A stretch of DNA of 64,000 nucleotides, from positions 357,155-421,154 of the forward strand of contig VWPU01002095.1 of assembly GCA_013398955.1 (NCBI GenBank). Direction: 5' to 3'. A program made the position numbers and the translations under genes. The DNA comes from Callaeas wilsoni. Its lineage: Eukaryota; Chordata; Aves; Passeriformes; Callaeidae. The notes under the pieces were generated by a model that did not search any database, was not told the origin of the DNA, and saw nothing but the letters and a program-made list of their open reading frames with translations. This document shows, in pieces, positions 41,101 through 53,379 of the stretch. How positions within the stretch are numbered: position 1 is the stretch's first letter; each line of letters opens with the position of its first letter.

Positions 41101-43084
41101 TTGCTTGTCTTACAACTGTGTGCAGGCAAGGATAGCTTCACTTTTGCAGACAGGAGCCCCATGGTATCATGTTTTGAGTCTTCTCCATATGGGGACTTGG
41201 AAATTTTTTTCCCCCTTGGGTAAAAAGATCTCAGTTCTTAAGCTCCCTTTAAGCTTTTCACAGCTTAAACTCTCTCCAGATATTTTGTCTTGAAAAGGGA
41301 TTTTAAATCAGATGGGGGTTTTATTGAGAAATTGGAATGCAGTGAGGGGTGGGGGATAAGGTGATGCATCCCATAAATTAGGTCGGGTTTATGACCATGT
41401 AGAGGGAGGCTGCTTCTAAAAAAACAGCCAGCAGTAAAAGGCAGACTGTGACTTTGTCCAGAGAAGTGGCAGCTCTCTTCTTCATTCCCCATACTGCAGG
41501 GAGGGAGTATTTTACAACTTCTTTTTGAACAATGAGAAATGACTGAACATCCTCCATGCTAACTCTTATGTACTAGTTAATCCACAACAGGGAGGAAGAC
41601 AGGAAAAGAGGAATATCCATCTCCTCTCTGTCCTCTTCCCCCAAGTCTTACCACAAGCTTCAGGGGGACAGAGGTTCATGTAACACTGTAAGAGTTAAAG
41701 AAGGCGGTGTCATCTTTCCTGCCCATCTTCAGGTGGTGAGGTGAAAAAAGGGCAAAGACAGCAACTGCTGTTATAGATGATTTAGTTAGAATTTTTTAAT
41801 TACATGCTCTTTAGTTGAAAATTTCCATTTTGAATAAATTAATATTTTTGTTAGGGCAAATATAACAGCACACACTTCCAAAAAATGTTTTAATATCATT
41901 TTATATAACAAATGTAAATATAACAGATGCCATGATTTTTTCAGAAATGTGTATGTCCATGGGGTAGCAAAATCACCACAAACAATGCATCCTGTAAAAG
42001 AAAGAGTAACTCTCTGAAGAAGTAATATCCTGAGTTCAGAGATCTGCATTCATTAAATTGTTGCCTAATGCTCTAAAAGTAGATAGATAAATATCTGTAA
42101 GTAGAATACAAGATAGCTGTCCTAATGTTTACTGTTTTGTTGCTTATCATTTGGTATTTGACCAGAGATGATAACTCAATTTGTTTACGTTTCCAGTGTA
42201 AGTTGCTATAAATGAAGTATTTCTTAGTGGAAGAAGAGAAGAAATTAAGTAGGCTTGCAGCATGGATTGCTGGGGTTATCAGATTTTGTATTCATCTTGA
42301 CATGTCAGTCAGCAAAGACAGCTAACCCCAGGGTCTGTATTCCACTTCCAGTGAAAAAGATATTCATTCCTGCAAAATAAACCCAGCTGGAATCAAACAA
42401 CTTCACAAAGTGATTTCCTGATCTTTGCAGAAAATACGAAGAGTAAGGAGTGATGAGAAAACTAATCAGAGTGGATTAAAAAAAAGGTGAGAATTACATG
42501 TAATAATTTTAAAAGTATCATGCCCTCACCTAAATAATACATAATGCAGCAATAAAACCACATATAATGAGGACATTATTATCTTACTCTCTCCCTCAAA
42601 ATAGATGTCAGAGTGGAGAACAGATAAAGCAAGATGAAAATGCATTGAATAGTGAGCAAAAGCAGGACTTGGAGGTACCAGTGAAGAGATAAGAAACCTT
42701 TTCTTTTCCTATACTACAGCTGATCTCCATCCATATGAAAGAGGTTCATTTCTCACAGGGTCTTGGTTTTAGTGATGTGCAAGTGACACATTTTTCCAGG
42801 GAGCCTGAAGAAACGTGCTCTTATACAGCCTTCTCCAAACCTCTGCTGTAAAAAGAAAATTCACAAATGCTTCTAACCCACATCATGCAAAATTCGTGTT
42901 ATTCAGACACCTCTTAATGCCCAGGCTAGTTTGAAACATGGAATGGTAAGCTCACACATCAGCAGCCAGGCTACACAGCAGTGGAAGTCAATAATTATTA
43001 GCTTGCATTTTAGCAAACATGCTAAAGATTTTAGCTGTGATTTGTGTGTTTAGCTGACCTGGTACAACATATCAGAAAGGAAGG
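38191..43084. other. intronic stretch without recognised genes
   Basis: AT-rich, with a purine-rich part at 39360-39780 (A/G-dense on +, which gives a Phe/Leu/Ser-rich antisense frame). No gene or repeat family recognised. Confidence 0.5.
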
Positions 43085-43555
43085 GTTTCTGCTGGAGCAA
43101 GGCCAGAAGAGGGCTGGAAAGATGGTCAGAGGATTGGAGCACACCTCCTATGAAGACAGGCTGAGAGACTTGAGGTTGTTCAGCCTGGAGAAAAGGCTCT
43201 GGGCAGACAATAGAGCAGCTTTCCGGTACCTAAGGGGGACCTACAAGAGAACTGGAGAGGGACTTTATATAAAAGCACGTAGTGAGAGGACAAGGGGGAA
43301 TGGCTTTAGACTGAAAGAGGGTTCAGATTAGATATTAGGAAGAAATTCTTTACTCTATGAGGGTGGTGAGGCACACAAACATGTTACCCAGAGAAGCTAT
43401 GGATGCCCCATCCCTGGAAGCATTCAAGGCCAGGTTAGACGGGGCTTGGAGCAACCTGGTCTGGTGGAAGGTGTCCGTGCCCATGGCAGGGGGGTTGGAA
43501 CTAGATGATCTTTAAACTCCCTTCCAACCCAAACCTTTCTGTGATTCTGGGATTG
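43085..43555 (+). mobile_element. CR1 LINE, 5'-truncated (471 bp)
   Basis: The + frame at 43044-43331 carries the ORF2 C-terminus: GQKRAGKMVRGLEHTSYEDRL, split by RDLRLFSLEKRL. It is followed by the 3'UTR words ttagatattaggaagaaatt, gatgccccatccctggaag, ggttggaactagatgatc and the end ttccaacccaaacctttctg. The copy is relatively well preserved, hence younger than the one at 5.3-5.9 kb, and belongs to a different subfamily from the 18.8-kb copy. Confidence 0.92.
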
Positions 43556-43899
43556 TGTCCAGCCCTAATGCCTGAACTGTCATAACTATGATCTGTACAT
43601 GGCAAATGGAGTGGGTTTGATTTTCTTCCTCTCCTCTAGAAGTTCCCTGCTTATATAGGAGAAGGATTCCTGTGAACTGGAAATGGTCTGGCCATTCAGA
43701 AGCTTCTTTGGCATTCGGTAGGGCCATGAGCTGAGGCTACAATTGCACTTACATCCAAGTTGGGGAACAACTACCAGGTCTTCCCAGGAATGCAAAAATG
43801 GTCCTCGGGGCAAACTACAAGGGAGAGAAGCACCCGCCTCACTGCAGCCAGCTGCGGGAATTTTGCAGTTTGCAGCAGCAGGGCTTTGCCGGCTGCGGG

Positions 43900-44480
43900 A
43901 GGAACACTCTTCCGACTGCCTCATGCATGTCAACCTGAAAAGCAGCCGTGGACACCCTGGCACAGAGCTGTGCGGGACGGCTCCTGATGAGTGAGCTCAG
44001 CTCCGGATCTGAAGCGAGTGAAATTCAGCACTGGCTTCGGGGCTATAGGGCTGTAATTCGGGAGGAATTTTATCTGGCTCGAGGGACGGCACTGGCCAAG
44101 ATGTTTTCTCAGGCTTCGCTTGGCGAATGGACAGATCTGAGTAATGCTCGGCCCTGTGAGGGTCTCTCGTGCCTGCAGCTCCGCCGGTGCTTGCCCCGGG
44201 CCGAGCTCTCTCCTCCCCGGCTGCAGCCCCGCGTCGGTGAGCGGGGCACCGCCTCTCCTCGGCGATTAGGGTCCGGCGGCGGGCCCCGGAGGCACCCGGG
44301 GCCAGCTCCCCCTGCTTCAGCGCTTTATCTGTGCTGCCGGTGGGGCTGCCAGGACCGGCGCTGAGTGAGCCCATTTCCCCAGAGCGGAGCATTGTTCCCG
44401 GCCTCCGGCCGCCGCGTGGCCCCGCTGATGGACAATACCACCCGTCCCCGACTTCCTGAGCAGACCAGACAGCTTGCTGT
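43900..44480. promoter_or_regulatory. intronic CpG island
   Basis: A GC-rich, CpG-dense block (for example ctccgccggtgcttgccccg, gtcggtgagcgg, ggcctccggccgccgcgtgg) sits abruptly in the AT-rich GMDS intron, about 6.5 kb before the second-last exon. No GMDS exon is present and the frames crossing it (131-146 codons on both strands) look like GC-driven open frames. It may be the promoter of an unannotated transcript or a polycomb/enhancer CpG island. No TATA box is evident. Confidence 0.6.
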
Positions 44481-44484
44481 TTTC

Positions 44485-44760
44485 TTCGAGTCTCTTATCA
44501 CCCCCTGTCATTGAAAGAGAGCTCTGGCTTCGGCTTCGGTTGGGGCTGATAGGCAGCAGCGAAGTGGAAAAGGAGCAGGGGAGGGAGGGGGAGAGGAGGA
44601 GGAGGAGGAGGAGGAGGAGGAGGAGGGAGAGGAGCTCCATTACTGTTATTATCGCCCTAATGTTTATTGCTGTTCCGAGTTCATTTGCCTTAACCCTTTG
44701 GAAGCTGGTCAAATTAAAGATTATCAAACTGATAAGATAAAGTCGCTGTTCTAACACCCC
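44485..44760. promoter_or_regulatory. candidate enhancer flanking the intronic CpG island (GATA-type sites)
   Basis: Apart from a GGA repeat (44575-44634) this is complex, repeat-free DNA. GATA-type cores occur at 44494-44498 (TTATC), 44721-44725 (TTATC), 44731-44735 (GATAA) and 44736-44740 (GATAA). There is also a forkhead-like TGTTTAT at 44660 and a tgtcattg word at 44507. The dense motif run next to a CpG island resembles conserved developmental enhancers. Conservation cannot be tested here. Confidence 0.35.
44575..44634. repeat. purine-rich (GGA)n microsatellite
   Basis: About eleven GGA units at 44593-44626 in a longer G/A-only tract. It encodes a poly-Arg or poly-Leu run in the frames that cross it, an artefact. 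Confidence 0.95.
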
Positions 44761-46116
44761 TGGTTCCTGGCGGAAAAGCGAAGGTTGTGTGCAGGTTTTA
44801 TTGACTATGTGGTTTGTGTTGATGCCTTATTACTGGAGTACAGGGGAGTCCCGAGATAAGACCTTACCCTAAAGATGCCCAGCACTCGAAGCCTGCCAAG
44901 GTCCATCAAATGTACAGGGGCTCAGCGCCACACAGAATCTGTCCTTTCCTTAAGTCATTCTTTCCCCTTGCCCTCCTCCTCAACACGGTTTTAGTAAAGA
45001 TTAAACTTTCTGAATAGGGAGGGGATTTGCATAGGAAAACATGCTAGAGAAAAAGAAAACATTATGCCTCTTATTTTCAATGGCATTTAGTTATATGTGA
45101 GTTTCAGCCTATTGGTTGCTTTTGCCTTTTGCCTTTTCCTGTGGTTCTTTGCGAACAATACTGTCTTTCTGCAAAAGGCTGCTGACCCAAGAGTGGAAAG
45201 CAGTCTGTTCATGCTGCATTAAAACAAATTTAGATCAGGAACCAAATTCACTGGCATTCTTCTATTCCCTTGGTATCCCAACTGCTCCACAACTTTGCTT
45301 TTCTAAGAACAGTGGAAAGAAAAAATGAAAACTGAACGACAACACATTTTGGCTCATCTTAAATTCCTGGAGATGTTTGCTGTGCTCCTTGTTAGGCTTG
45401 GGCTTCGCTCTTCAATTATGTTTTATCTTCAGTCTCCTCATATTTACTATGCAGATAGGAGTCTCTTGCTTTATAATTATACTGGGTTTTCATCCCTGTT
45501 GCTATAGCTATTATAACAAACACTACCCGTTGCAGAGAAGCCAAGGCAGTGTTCTCTGTCCCGTGGATCTCCCAAAGAACACGCAGAGCAGCGCACAGGA
45601 GACACAGTGCTCATTACTGTGACTCCTTCTGGGGTTTGATCCAAGCTCAGCTGAGTTGTGCGTTGAATTTTGCACCAGTAAGGCGCATGTTTACAGGCTC
45701 TACAGCTCTCATTTATTGAGATATTTCTACTTTTCTTAACAGAGTGCTCAGAAGAAGTCACAGTAACTGTTTTCTGGCATTGCATCTGGGTTAAGACACG
45801 ACATCCCTGGGCCAGGTGGCAAGTGTGGCGGAACACTAGGGAATGGGGGATAAGGTTGATGATGAAAGAACTGCCTAGTGAACAGTGCGTGCAGTCTCCT
45901 GACTGTTTGTAGCACTTCAACAAGGCTGTTCTCCAAGCAATAAGCTGCAGCAGATGCACATATGTACTGTGGGGCTGGCGTTACTACTGAGATTTACTAC
46001 TTGAACCCTCGTTAAAAAATGCTGTGTAAAATGCTTCAAGAAGTACACAAAAGGGGAGAGTATTTCATAAGATGAACCTTAGTTTATCTTATTACTGTGA
46101 TATAACTTTTTACTAG
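44761..46116. other. intronic stretch without recognised genes
   Basis: Mostly AT-rich; the antisense 160-codon frame at 45477-45959 has no recognisable domain. Confidence 0.5.
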
Positions 46117-46412
46117 GGCCTGTTGTGATAGGACAAAGCGTAATAGGGTACTAGTTTTAAAATTAAAGAGGGTAGGTTTAGGCAAAATATAAGGCAGAAA
46201 CTTTTTATGATGAGAGTGGTGAAACACTGAAGCATCCAAAGCAGATTGCCCAGAGAAGTGGAAGATGCCCCATCCCTGGAAACCTTCGAGGTCAGGTTGG
46301 ATGGGGCTCTGTGTAACTGACCTAGTTGAAGATGTCCCTACTCAGTGCAGAAGGACTGGACTATATGAGCTTAAAGGTGCCTTCCAACCCAAACCATTCT
46401 AGGATGCTAGGA
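46117..46412 (+). mobile_element. CR1 LINE 3' fragment (about 300 bp)
   Basis: The order ggcctgttgtgataggacaa, gggtaggtttaggcaaaata, gagagtggtgaaacactg, gatgccccatccctgg, ggttggatggggctctg and ccttccaacccaaaccattc follows the CR1 3' end, with more divergence than the copy 3 kb upstream. Confidence 0.88.
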
Positions 46413-49400
46413 TAATGATGAAAACACAAAACTGCAGTCTAATCAAGTATCTATGTTTATTTTTTTTTCTTTTAATGGGATAAGTTAAAGCTAAAAGGAG
46501 ATGGTTTTAAGAAGAAAATAAGGAAAATAAAACACTAGTGGGGTTTGCAGGAAACCTTGGCCTCTCTATTATTGAAATCCTATTTGACAAAACATCTTGA
46601 GCGAAAAAGTGCAAGACTAAACACTCAAGCCAGAGCCTCCACCAGCCTGGGTCAGTGCTCTTTGCTTATGGGAGCCCTGATGTAACAAATCATCTTCCAA
46701 GCAGTCGTGCTGATTTTGAACGTAACCTTGGCTGCTTTTCAGATGCAGTTATACTGTTGTGTGCTTAGATCAAGTTTGTTTATTTTTAGAGGTAAAGCCT
46801 TGTCTGTGCTTCAGCAAGCAGAAGAGGACACAATTCCATTGCAGGTGTTTTACTGAGGACTTTATCTCAGTTTTATTCTAGTGTAAGAGAAAGCAAAAGC
46901 TGGCATTGGGTGCTGGCTTCAGTGAAAGCACATTTGAAAGGGAATCAGTCAAGCTGTAGTAATAAAGGAAGCCTTGGCCTTTTTTCAGGCTGTACTATCT
47001 CCTTTTTTCTTACATTGTCTTGAGGCTTTAAATTTTCAGTTAAAGTTAATTGAATGAGACAGTAATACAATGCACAGTGAAACCAGATCAATCACTGCAG
47101 AAAACAAAATAGGAGTCGCAATGACACTCAGAACAAGAACTTGGGAAATGTGATATTTACATTAAAATATTTTACATTTTTGTCTCATGGTTTAAAAACC
47201 AAATTCAAAAATGCCTTACTGCATTGCATAACAAATTTCTCGCTGCTTATCTGTGTGCATTTGTATGTGTGCATTTGGACAACAAAATTGAATAATCATA
47301 AAAGCAAATTTAGTAATAAAAGGGTATTTTCTACACAGTTAGATAGCTTCAATTGCAGAAAATGTAACACAGAAAAACTCACGTCATAGGAACTCATTCT
47401 GTTCTCTGAGGGGCAGTCGTATAACAGTGAACTACATATAAAGCCGCAGGAGAATTTACTCACTCATCTTAAGTAGCAACAGAGAATTTGACTGCTGTCT
47501 TTTCCATCTTCCTTCTCTTTAAATATTTACCTGGATATCGTTTCTTACTCCTAGCGTGGTGTTTAAACTTGTCATTACTAGTCACTTATGTTAACTGTTT
47601 GCGTGGAAAATAAGGACTTGTTCCTTACAAAATGGATAATTAAAAGGGAAGACAATTTTATGTTCATGATCTGAGTTCTGTAAAAACAACAGAAAGCCTT
47701 AATCAGCGTTTTCAGGGTTATAGACTCTTAGCTCAGTATCTAAATCCTCAGAGTTTTCAGGGAGTCAAAGGGCTTTGTTTTCCTGTCAGTATGTAAAGCA
47801 CAACAGCACAGAAAAAGTAATCCTGCAGGAATACAAAACATGAAGTGGTGTCATTTCATCAGGTGCTTTTCCATCAGGAACAGGGATATGGGGCAGTTTA
47901 TATTCAGCAACAGCTATTTTTCAAGAACCACCTCCAATTTCACCAAACCACCTCCTCCCTCCCCCCCCCCCAAAAAAAAAATCCAGGTTTTCTCCAGTGG
48001 AATTCCATCTCTTCTTTCTTTGCTTTCTGATCTTGTTGTAGTTCCAGAAAGTGATGCCCTGGTACTGAAAAATTAATACGCTTTAATGATGAACATACCA
48101 AAGAGGGTTTTTTGGGTGGTGGTTTTTTGTGGATTTTTTTCCTTTTGGAAGCCTGACAGATGCATCTCTGGTTTCAGTGAAAGACTTAAACAATATAAAC
48201 AAGCAGTCATTCTGTTCTAAGTGAAACTTTTTTTAATATTCTTATTTTATTGTAATTACCTTATTGTTTTCATATTATGAGCTACTTGTAGAAAAATACA
48301 GGAAACATGACTGCAATACAGTCCTTTAATCAGGAATAGCTTTGTTCCAGTCATCATTTCCATTCAGTGTTGAAACTTTGGCTAATAAGAATACAATCAA
48401 ACCTTGAGTTTAGGTGTAATGTGGTATTAATATTATGGTTTCATTTGGTCTCTGTACCTAGTAACTTCTGTAAATGAGCCTTTTTAAAAGTGCCTAGGAG
48501 ATATTTTGTCTGTAATGCTGTTTTCAAGTAAATTAACAAAGTTGTGTTTCTCAAAAGGACACAAACTTCTTCAGGAGAGTCACTTAAAATCTTTTGACCC
48601 AAGTCAGCTGGGGAACTTGTGTTATCATATATATTAAATCTTCCATTATTTTCCTCTTTTTTTTTTCTCATCGATTATGCCCTAATACCTTTACTGCATT
48701 ATTGTTAAAGCCTGTGAACTTTTAAAGGAAAAATATGAGGGTTTTTATACCTAGATGGCTTCAATATACTAGTTGTTTGTGTGATCTCTGTGTATAATCC
48801 AGCACTGCAAATACTTCCCTTTTATTGATTTGCAGCCTACTCCCAACCTTATTTTGGCCTATTCAGCAGATGAGTGTTTATGTTTTTGAATAAAGGACTG
48901 GAATTAGGTAAAGTATTTTTTTAGATAATCTGTTTTAACAAAAAGCATTTGTCCAAGACAGTTAGAAGACTGCTCCCAAGCTGTTCAAAAGCAGAATGCA
49001 GCTACATACAGCAGGCCATGGCAATTAATTCTGTGCCTAATTTTGTTTTTTTAAATGGGAAGCCAGTATCTTAGATAAGGCTCAGTTTCAAAGTATGTTT
49101 TTGATATAAAGATTGTGGATGTAAAAGTTTTACTTACACCGCATTTATAAAAATGAAAATCTAAGTTTTATTATGTACCTTTTATGACTTAAAACTAGGT
49201 GATATTAAAACACTTAACTTCTAGCTAATGGCTTGAATTAGGGCTGAATAAAAGGCAATTGTTTTTATACTGAAATTATTATTTTATTAAGGATTTCCTT
49301 GTTGCCAGACACATATATATACACACGTATGCAAATTAAACTGAACTCCAGATAAAAGACATACCTCCATGAGTACATTAGAGTCTGATCCAAATTTTAT

Positions 49401-51020
49401 CAAAGTTAGTGGGCGTCTTTCCCATTTCAAACCAGATTTTGCAATCCATATTCACACGACCCTCCAGGGGATCCCTCAAGTTGATGCGGTTTTGCATGAC
49501 TTGGCCTCAATGTCTGCTGCAGTTTCAAAAAGCCCATTATAGGGCTGCAGTAGGAAATCATTTAGTCTAATTTAAGGAAATCATGGCATTTTTTATTTTC
49601 ATATCATTTTGTTCTGATCCATCTGTTTACTCTCTTCTGAAGGCAGGATGAAATGTTTTTTAGCCTAAAGACTGAACTAGTAAAACTGCTGCCTGGAATA
49701 AGTCTCGGCAGACGTGTTTGTTCCACATCCCCTTCTTCAGTGCCGTATTTCCTTTGGTGGATTTCCTCTGCTCCTGGAAGCAAGCTGTCTAGCTTTCTTG
49801 TGCACAATTATGAAGAAGAATTTCCTACATTTTACTGCACAGGACGAGCTGATTTTGGAAGTTAACATGACCTGAACCACATATGATCAACAGAGAGCAT
49901 CTGAAAAATGCAGCATGCAGCATTACAAGTTAAAAAAAAATCTGCATTCACAAAATGCTCCTTAGCTCCACCGCTGGTCAGAGGGTGGAAGAGGGAGAAA
50001 AAAAGCAGTCCTTGCATTTTTCTGGAAAGCCCGCTGTGTTACCACCATAAAGTCAAATGCAAGAGGAGAATTCAGCCTTAGCTTTGTTGTTCTGTAACAA
50101 AGCTGGGTTCGTTTGGGTTTTTTTGAAGCTAGACAGATATAATTTTGGTATTTATTGCTACAAAGACACAGGTTGTGAGGAGAGGTTATATATTTTATTC
50201 AATCAACACATACATTTGGAAAAAGCTAACTGTTTAAACACTGTCTTCCAGCTTTAAAGAAAGATACAGTCAGTTTCTGCATTCAGTAGAAATGCAGTTA
50301 AAGGAACTTTTGTTTTTGTTTAATTTTGTTACATTATTTTTGATGACTGGTTGTGGGATTGTTTTGGTGTGGTAGCACTTCTAAGGATACTTGAACAGTA
50401 AGGTGAACATGACCAAAGTCTTGGGTTCTGTAATGATTTCAAAATAACTTCTTTTTATTTATGAGATATTTAGACTTTTATTAGCGTGTGGATACTCAAA
50501 ATACTCTAGAAAAAAGTATGTATGCTTTCAAAAGCTGGATGTTTACTAGTGTTGCATATGGCTACCTATATCCATAACAGTCTTTCAGCATCATTTGTCT
50601 GTGATCATGTTTTTGTTTGAAAGAGACTAGTTGTTGTTTGCTCTGTGATTTACATTATTTAAACAAATGGGGGAAAAAATTTGAATCAACTCATTCACTA
50701 GCATGACTAAGATGTACAATAACTTCTTATAAAATGTTCACCGTTATATGGCTGTAAGGCTAGAGTTCAAGCCCTCTGTGTACACAAACAAAGAGTAACT
50801 CTTTCCATCTGAAATAGCCTGGTGAAAGGATGCTGCCTCCTGGTGATTTAATAGACATATGAGCTTCCACTAAAATTGCATCTTCAAGAGTAGTAGTTTG
50901 TCCTTGGAAGAGTCCAGCGGTGGGCCCGGCCTGTGCTCAGCTCACAGGGAAGCAGGAGCAATGGGGAGGCCATCAGGGTGGGGAAGATAACAGTCCTTGC
51001 AGCACCTCTCTTCTTTTCCA
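46413..51020. other. distal part of GMDS intron, no recognised genes
   Basis: AT-rich. C-run then A-run at about 47961-47980, T-run at 48656-48667. From about 50.9 kb the sequence becomes more GC-rich towards the exon. No repeat family recognised. Confidence 0.5.
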
Positions 51021-51023
51021 CAG

Positions 51024-51092
51024 GATTTTCTGCAAGGGGACTGTACCAAAGCCAGGCAAAAGCTGAACTGGAAGCCGAGAGTCACGTTTGAT
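51024..51092 (+). CDS. GMDS: GMDS second-last coding exon (GDP-mannose 4,6-dehydratase)
   Basis: A 69-bp exon encoding 23 residues, starting [10 protein letters not shown] and ending WKPRVTFD, in a single open frame. It is bounded by a pyrimidine-rich acceptor (ttcttttccacag) and a consensus donor (GAT|gtgagt). The peptide matches the C-terminal region of vertebrate GMDS, just before the last exon. GMDS is a cytosolic NADP-dependent extended short-chain dehydrogenase. It converts GDP-D-mannose to GDP-4-keto-6-deoxymannose, the first step of de novo GDP-fucose synthesis, ahead of the epimerase/reductase GFUS. The catalytic YxxxK and the Rossmann motif lie upstream, outside the window. The phase (0/0) joins cleanly to the next exon. 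Compared with my recollection of the mammalian protein there are only conservative changes. Confidence 0.95.
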
Positions 51093-51476
51093 GTGAGTGG
51101 CCTTTCTGGCATGCTTTGTACCTGCTGGGTGTTCATGTCCTTTAAAAACAATTCGCAGGGAGGGGAAAGGAGGGGGGACACCTCAGTGTGGGGTGACCTG
51201 GGCACACTGAGAAACCCCATTTCTGGTGCCTCTGCATGGATCCTTGCTTTGAAGAAAGCAGACACTGTGGCAGCGACGGGCACCCCAGTGCACAGCAGCA
51301 CAATGACACACCAGGGCCTGGGCCAGGGCTGCTGTGGAAAGGGCCCAGCAAAGCCCCGTCCTCTCCTTGTTCCGCTGTGGGGGGCCAGGGGGGTTTGTCA
51401 CGCTCTGAGGCATTCCTGACATGCTGCCCATTTGTCCCTGCACTGGGACCCTCATCTGTCTCTCTCTCTCCTGCAG
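51093..51476 (+). other. GMDS: GMDS last intron (384 bp)
   Basis: Short intron with donor gtgagt and acceptor tctctctctcctgcag, phase 0. It is relatively GC-rich and contains overlapping open frames on both strands that have no recognisable product. It contrasts with the more than 51-kb intron just before it. Confidence 0.9.
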
Positions 51477-51539
51477 GAGCTGGTGAGGGAGATGGTGGAT
51501 GCTGACGTGGAGCTCATGAGGAACAATCCCAATGCCTGA
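51477..51539 (+). CDS. GMDS: GMDS terminal coding exon
   Basis: This 63-nt segment reads ELVREMVDADVELMRNNPNA followed by TGA at 51537-51539, the characteristic end of vertebrate GMDS. The acceptor is an excellent polypyrimidine tract (ctgtctctctctctcctgcag). With the previous exon it gives the last 43 residues of a protein that is about 372 residues long in mammals. This helix-forming tail completes the extended-SDR C-terminal domain that holds the sugar-nucleotide. The frame is intact with no frameshift, so the gene is presumably functional. Downstream lies the FOXC1 gene in the opposite direction. Confidence 0.95.
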   Translation, partial: ELVREMVDADVELMRNNPNA

Positions 51540-52445
51540 GCCCCGGCTGAGCCCGGCGGGCATCACAGGACCCATGCCACAGATGCAATCCATGGCCAGC
51601 ACTGCCAGGAGCCACCAGGCTGGGCAGCTGCCCCTCCCTGTGATGGTTTTATTGTTGGCCTGCCTGTGTGTAAAAGACCAGTTTTATTCCTGCCTCCACC
51701 CTCTACATCCTCCCAGTGCCTCTTGCCCTACCATCATCCCAGGGTCAGCTCTACCTGGGCTAACTCTGTCTTCTGCCATTAATTGGGGAAGGATCATACT
51801 GTACCTGAAAAATTGATCAGCCAGCAAACCCACTGATTTAATTTTTAGTTGAGACTCATCTTTCTATTATCTAGAACCTCCAGCACATTTTTAGTACTTA
51901 ATCCCATTTGAGAAACAAAGCATTTCCTGCCCTTCAGTCCTCCCCTCTCCACATCAGCAGACCTTTGGTGCAAACATGGGCTTGCCATGCCTCCAGACCT
52001 TGCTCCTTCTCCTCTTCTGCCTTTCCTGAACACTCCTTGTTTTTCTTTCCTGCAGCCTTACGTCCACCCCAGCAGCCCATTTCCAGCACCTGAACTCTGT
52101 AAAAGTTTGGATAACTTGGTATAACTTGCAGTGAAATCGCCTTTTGACCATGCCGAATTAATTCCTAATTGCTGGAATCGCTTTCAAACCAGTCAAGCCG
52201 GGGCTTGTGTATGATTTTCAGATCTTCATTTCAGAGAGTGCATGAGTCACAGAAAGCCTTTTTGTCCAGCACCTTCTCAATCTGGGGAGATTAGGGTGTT
52301 TTGGTTTTTGAACCCCTCCCCCAAGAATCAGCCCCTTCCACCCTCTTCCTGCTTACTATAATTAAACCTCAGATGGGAGCGTGAACCATTTCAAAAGATG
52401 ACTTAAGAAATAAAAACAAAATAAATAAAAAAGCTTAAAAAAATA
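51540..52445 (+). other. GMDS: GMDS 3' untranslated region (probable extent)
   Basis: No coding potential was seen after the stop codon. The first canonical AATAAA hexamers on the + strand come about 870 nt downstream (52409-52429), preceded by an ATTAAA at 52361. The extent is inferred from those signals; an earlier non-canonical site cannot be excluded. Confidence 0.5.
52409..52429 (+). terminator. GMDS polyadenylation signal cluster
   Basis: Three AATAAA hexamers lie at 52409, 52420 and 52424 (the last two overlap), followed by an A-rich stretch and then a T-rich element (atatttttttgctttttg, around 52466) that could serve as the downstream U-rich element. An ATTAAA at 52361 is an alternative. 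Confidence 0.5.
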
Positions 52446-52679
52446 GAAACTTCAAGGTGAGTAAATATTTTTTTGCTTTTTGTGCCAAGGTACCTGGGTT
52501 ATCCAGAGGTCGTCAAGCCCATACATTTCCCGTTGGTTTAGGATCTTCCACCCACCAATTACTCCCATCATTCTAACTTTATGCCTGGAAGCGAGCAAAG
52601 AGCAAGATACACAGGCGGGAGACACACAGGAGATACACTTTCTTGAAGTCCATCTCCTGCTTTCTAACTCCATAGAGGG

Positions 52680-53230
52680 GGGAAACCCATATTAAAAGGA
52701 GGCCAATCGCAGGATGGGGGCGGGGGGTAGCTGTGCCCGGGAGCGGTCCCACGATGGAAGTGATGCAGGTGACAGGAGGGGCTCGAGAGCAGCCTAGGGG
52801 GAGCCGGGAGGGTGCTCCATGCGCCGGTCTCCAAGGGAGGCATTTGCCGGGGGTGCCGTGGGAAATGCGCGGCGCGGAGGAGCGCGGAGTGGAGCGCGCC
52901 CGGGCAGCCGGAGCAGCCGCTTCCTTTGGGGCTGTTCCTTCGAAAGCGCGAATGGGGAAAGGGAAACGTGGGAGCCCGGCCGCTGCTTGAGACCCTTCCT
53001 ACAAATGCACAGAGTACGAGCCCTCGTAGGGCTGAGAGAAGAGGGAGCAGAGGAGACAGAAGGATGTCCCTGTTGCGCTCCCTCCAAGCATCTCCCCACG
53101 CGTGAGGCTCTTCAGCCTGCACGCAGTTTCCACGGCGCGTTAGGGCTCTTCCAGCACAGACCGATGCCGAGTAGGTCGCGGACACTCAGTCCGGAGGCCT
53201 GGAGCTCCCCACGACATCACGCACACATTG
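52680..53230. promoter_or_regulatory. CpG island 1 of the GMDS-FOXC1 interval
   Basis: CpG-dense from about 52.7 kb (gggagcggtcccacg, gcgcggcgcggaggagcgcg, gtagggctgagag). It starts about 300 bp after the GMDS poly(A) signals. Multiple overlapping open frames on both strands (up to 173 codons) show no known protein. Confidence 0.6.
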
Positions 53231-53379
53231 CACTCGAATATATCCCCTGGGTATATTTATAAAAACCCTCCTTGGTGTTTTTCTCCTCAATCGGGTACGA
53301 CTCCACGACTGCGCCTTTTTTTATTTTATTAGAGTAAAATAACACTAAGCCCCCTTCCCGTGTGGTGCATGTCCTTGCA

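Larger units (their letters stand above)
1..51023 (+). other. GMDS: GMDS penultimate intron (partial, 3' part)
   Basis: Everything upstream of the acceptor at 51021-51023 (tcttttccacag) belongs to the intron before the second-last coding exon of GMDS. The 5' end of the intron is outside the window, so it is at least 51 kb long. I found no earlier GMDS exon here. All open frames inside it are short and unlike known proteins, except LINE remnants. It is AT-rich with a few CpG islands and transposon fossils, listed separately. Known: GMDS has very large introns in vertebrates and lies beside FOXC1. Inferred: parts of this intron probably hold FOXC1-directed regulatory DNA. Confidence 0.85.

Noticed and set aside
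43044..43331. 95-codon frame that might look like a host gene
   Set aside because: The peptide is the C-terminus of CR1 ORF2, followed directly by CR1 3'UTR sequence.
44317..44757. 146-codon - frame with a poly-Leu run
   Set aside because: The Leu run is only the complement of the (GGA)n microsatellite, and the rest lies in a CpG island.
50997..51419. 140-codon + frame overlapping the GMDS second-last exon
   Set aside because: It contains the real GMDS exon in frame, but the flanking codons read through the intron on both sides. Consensus splice sites at 51023/51024 and 51092/51093 define the true coding part.
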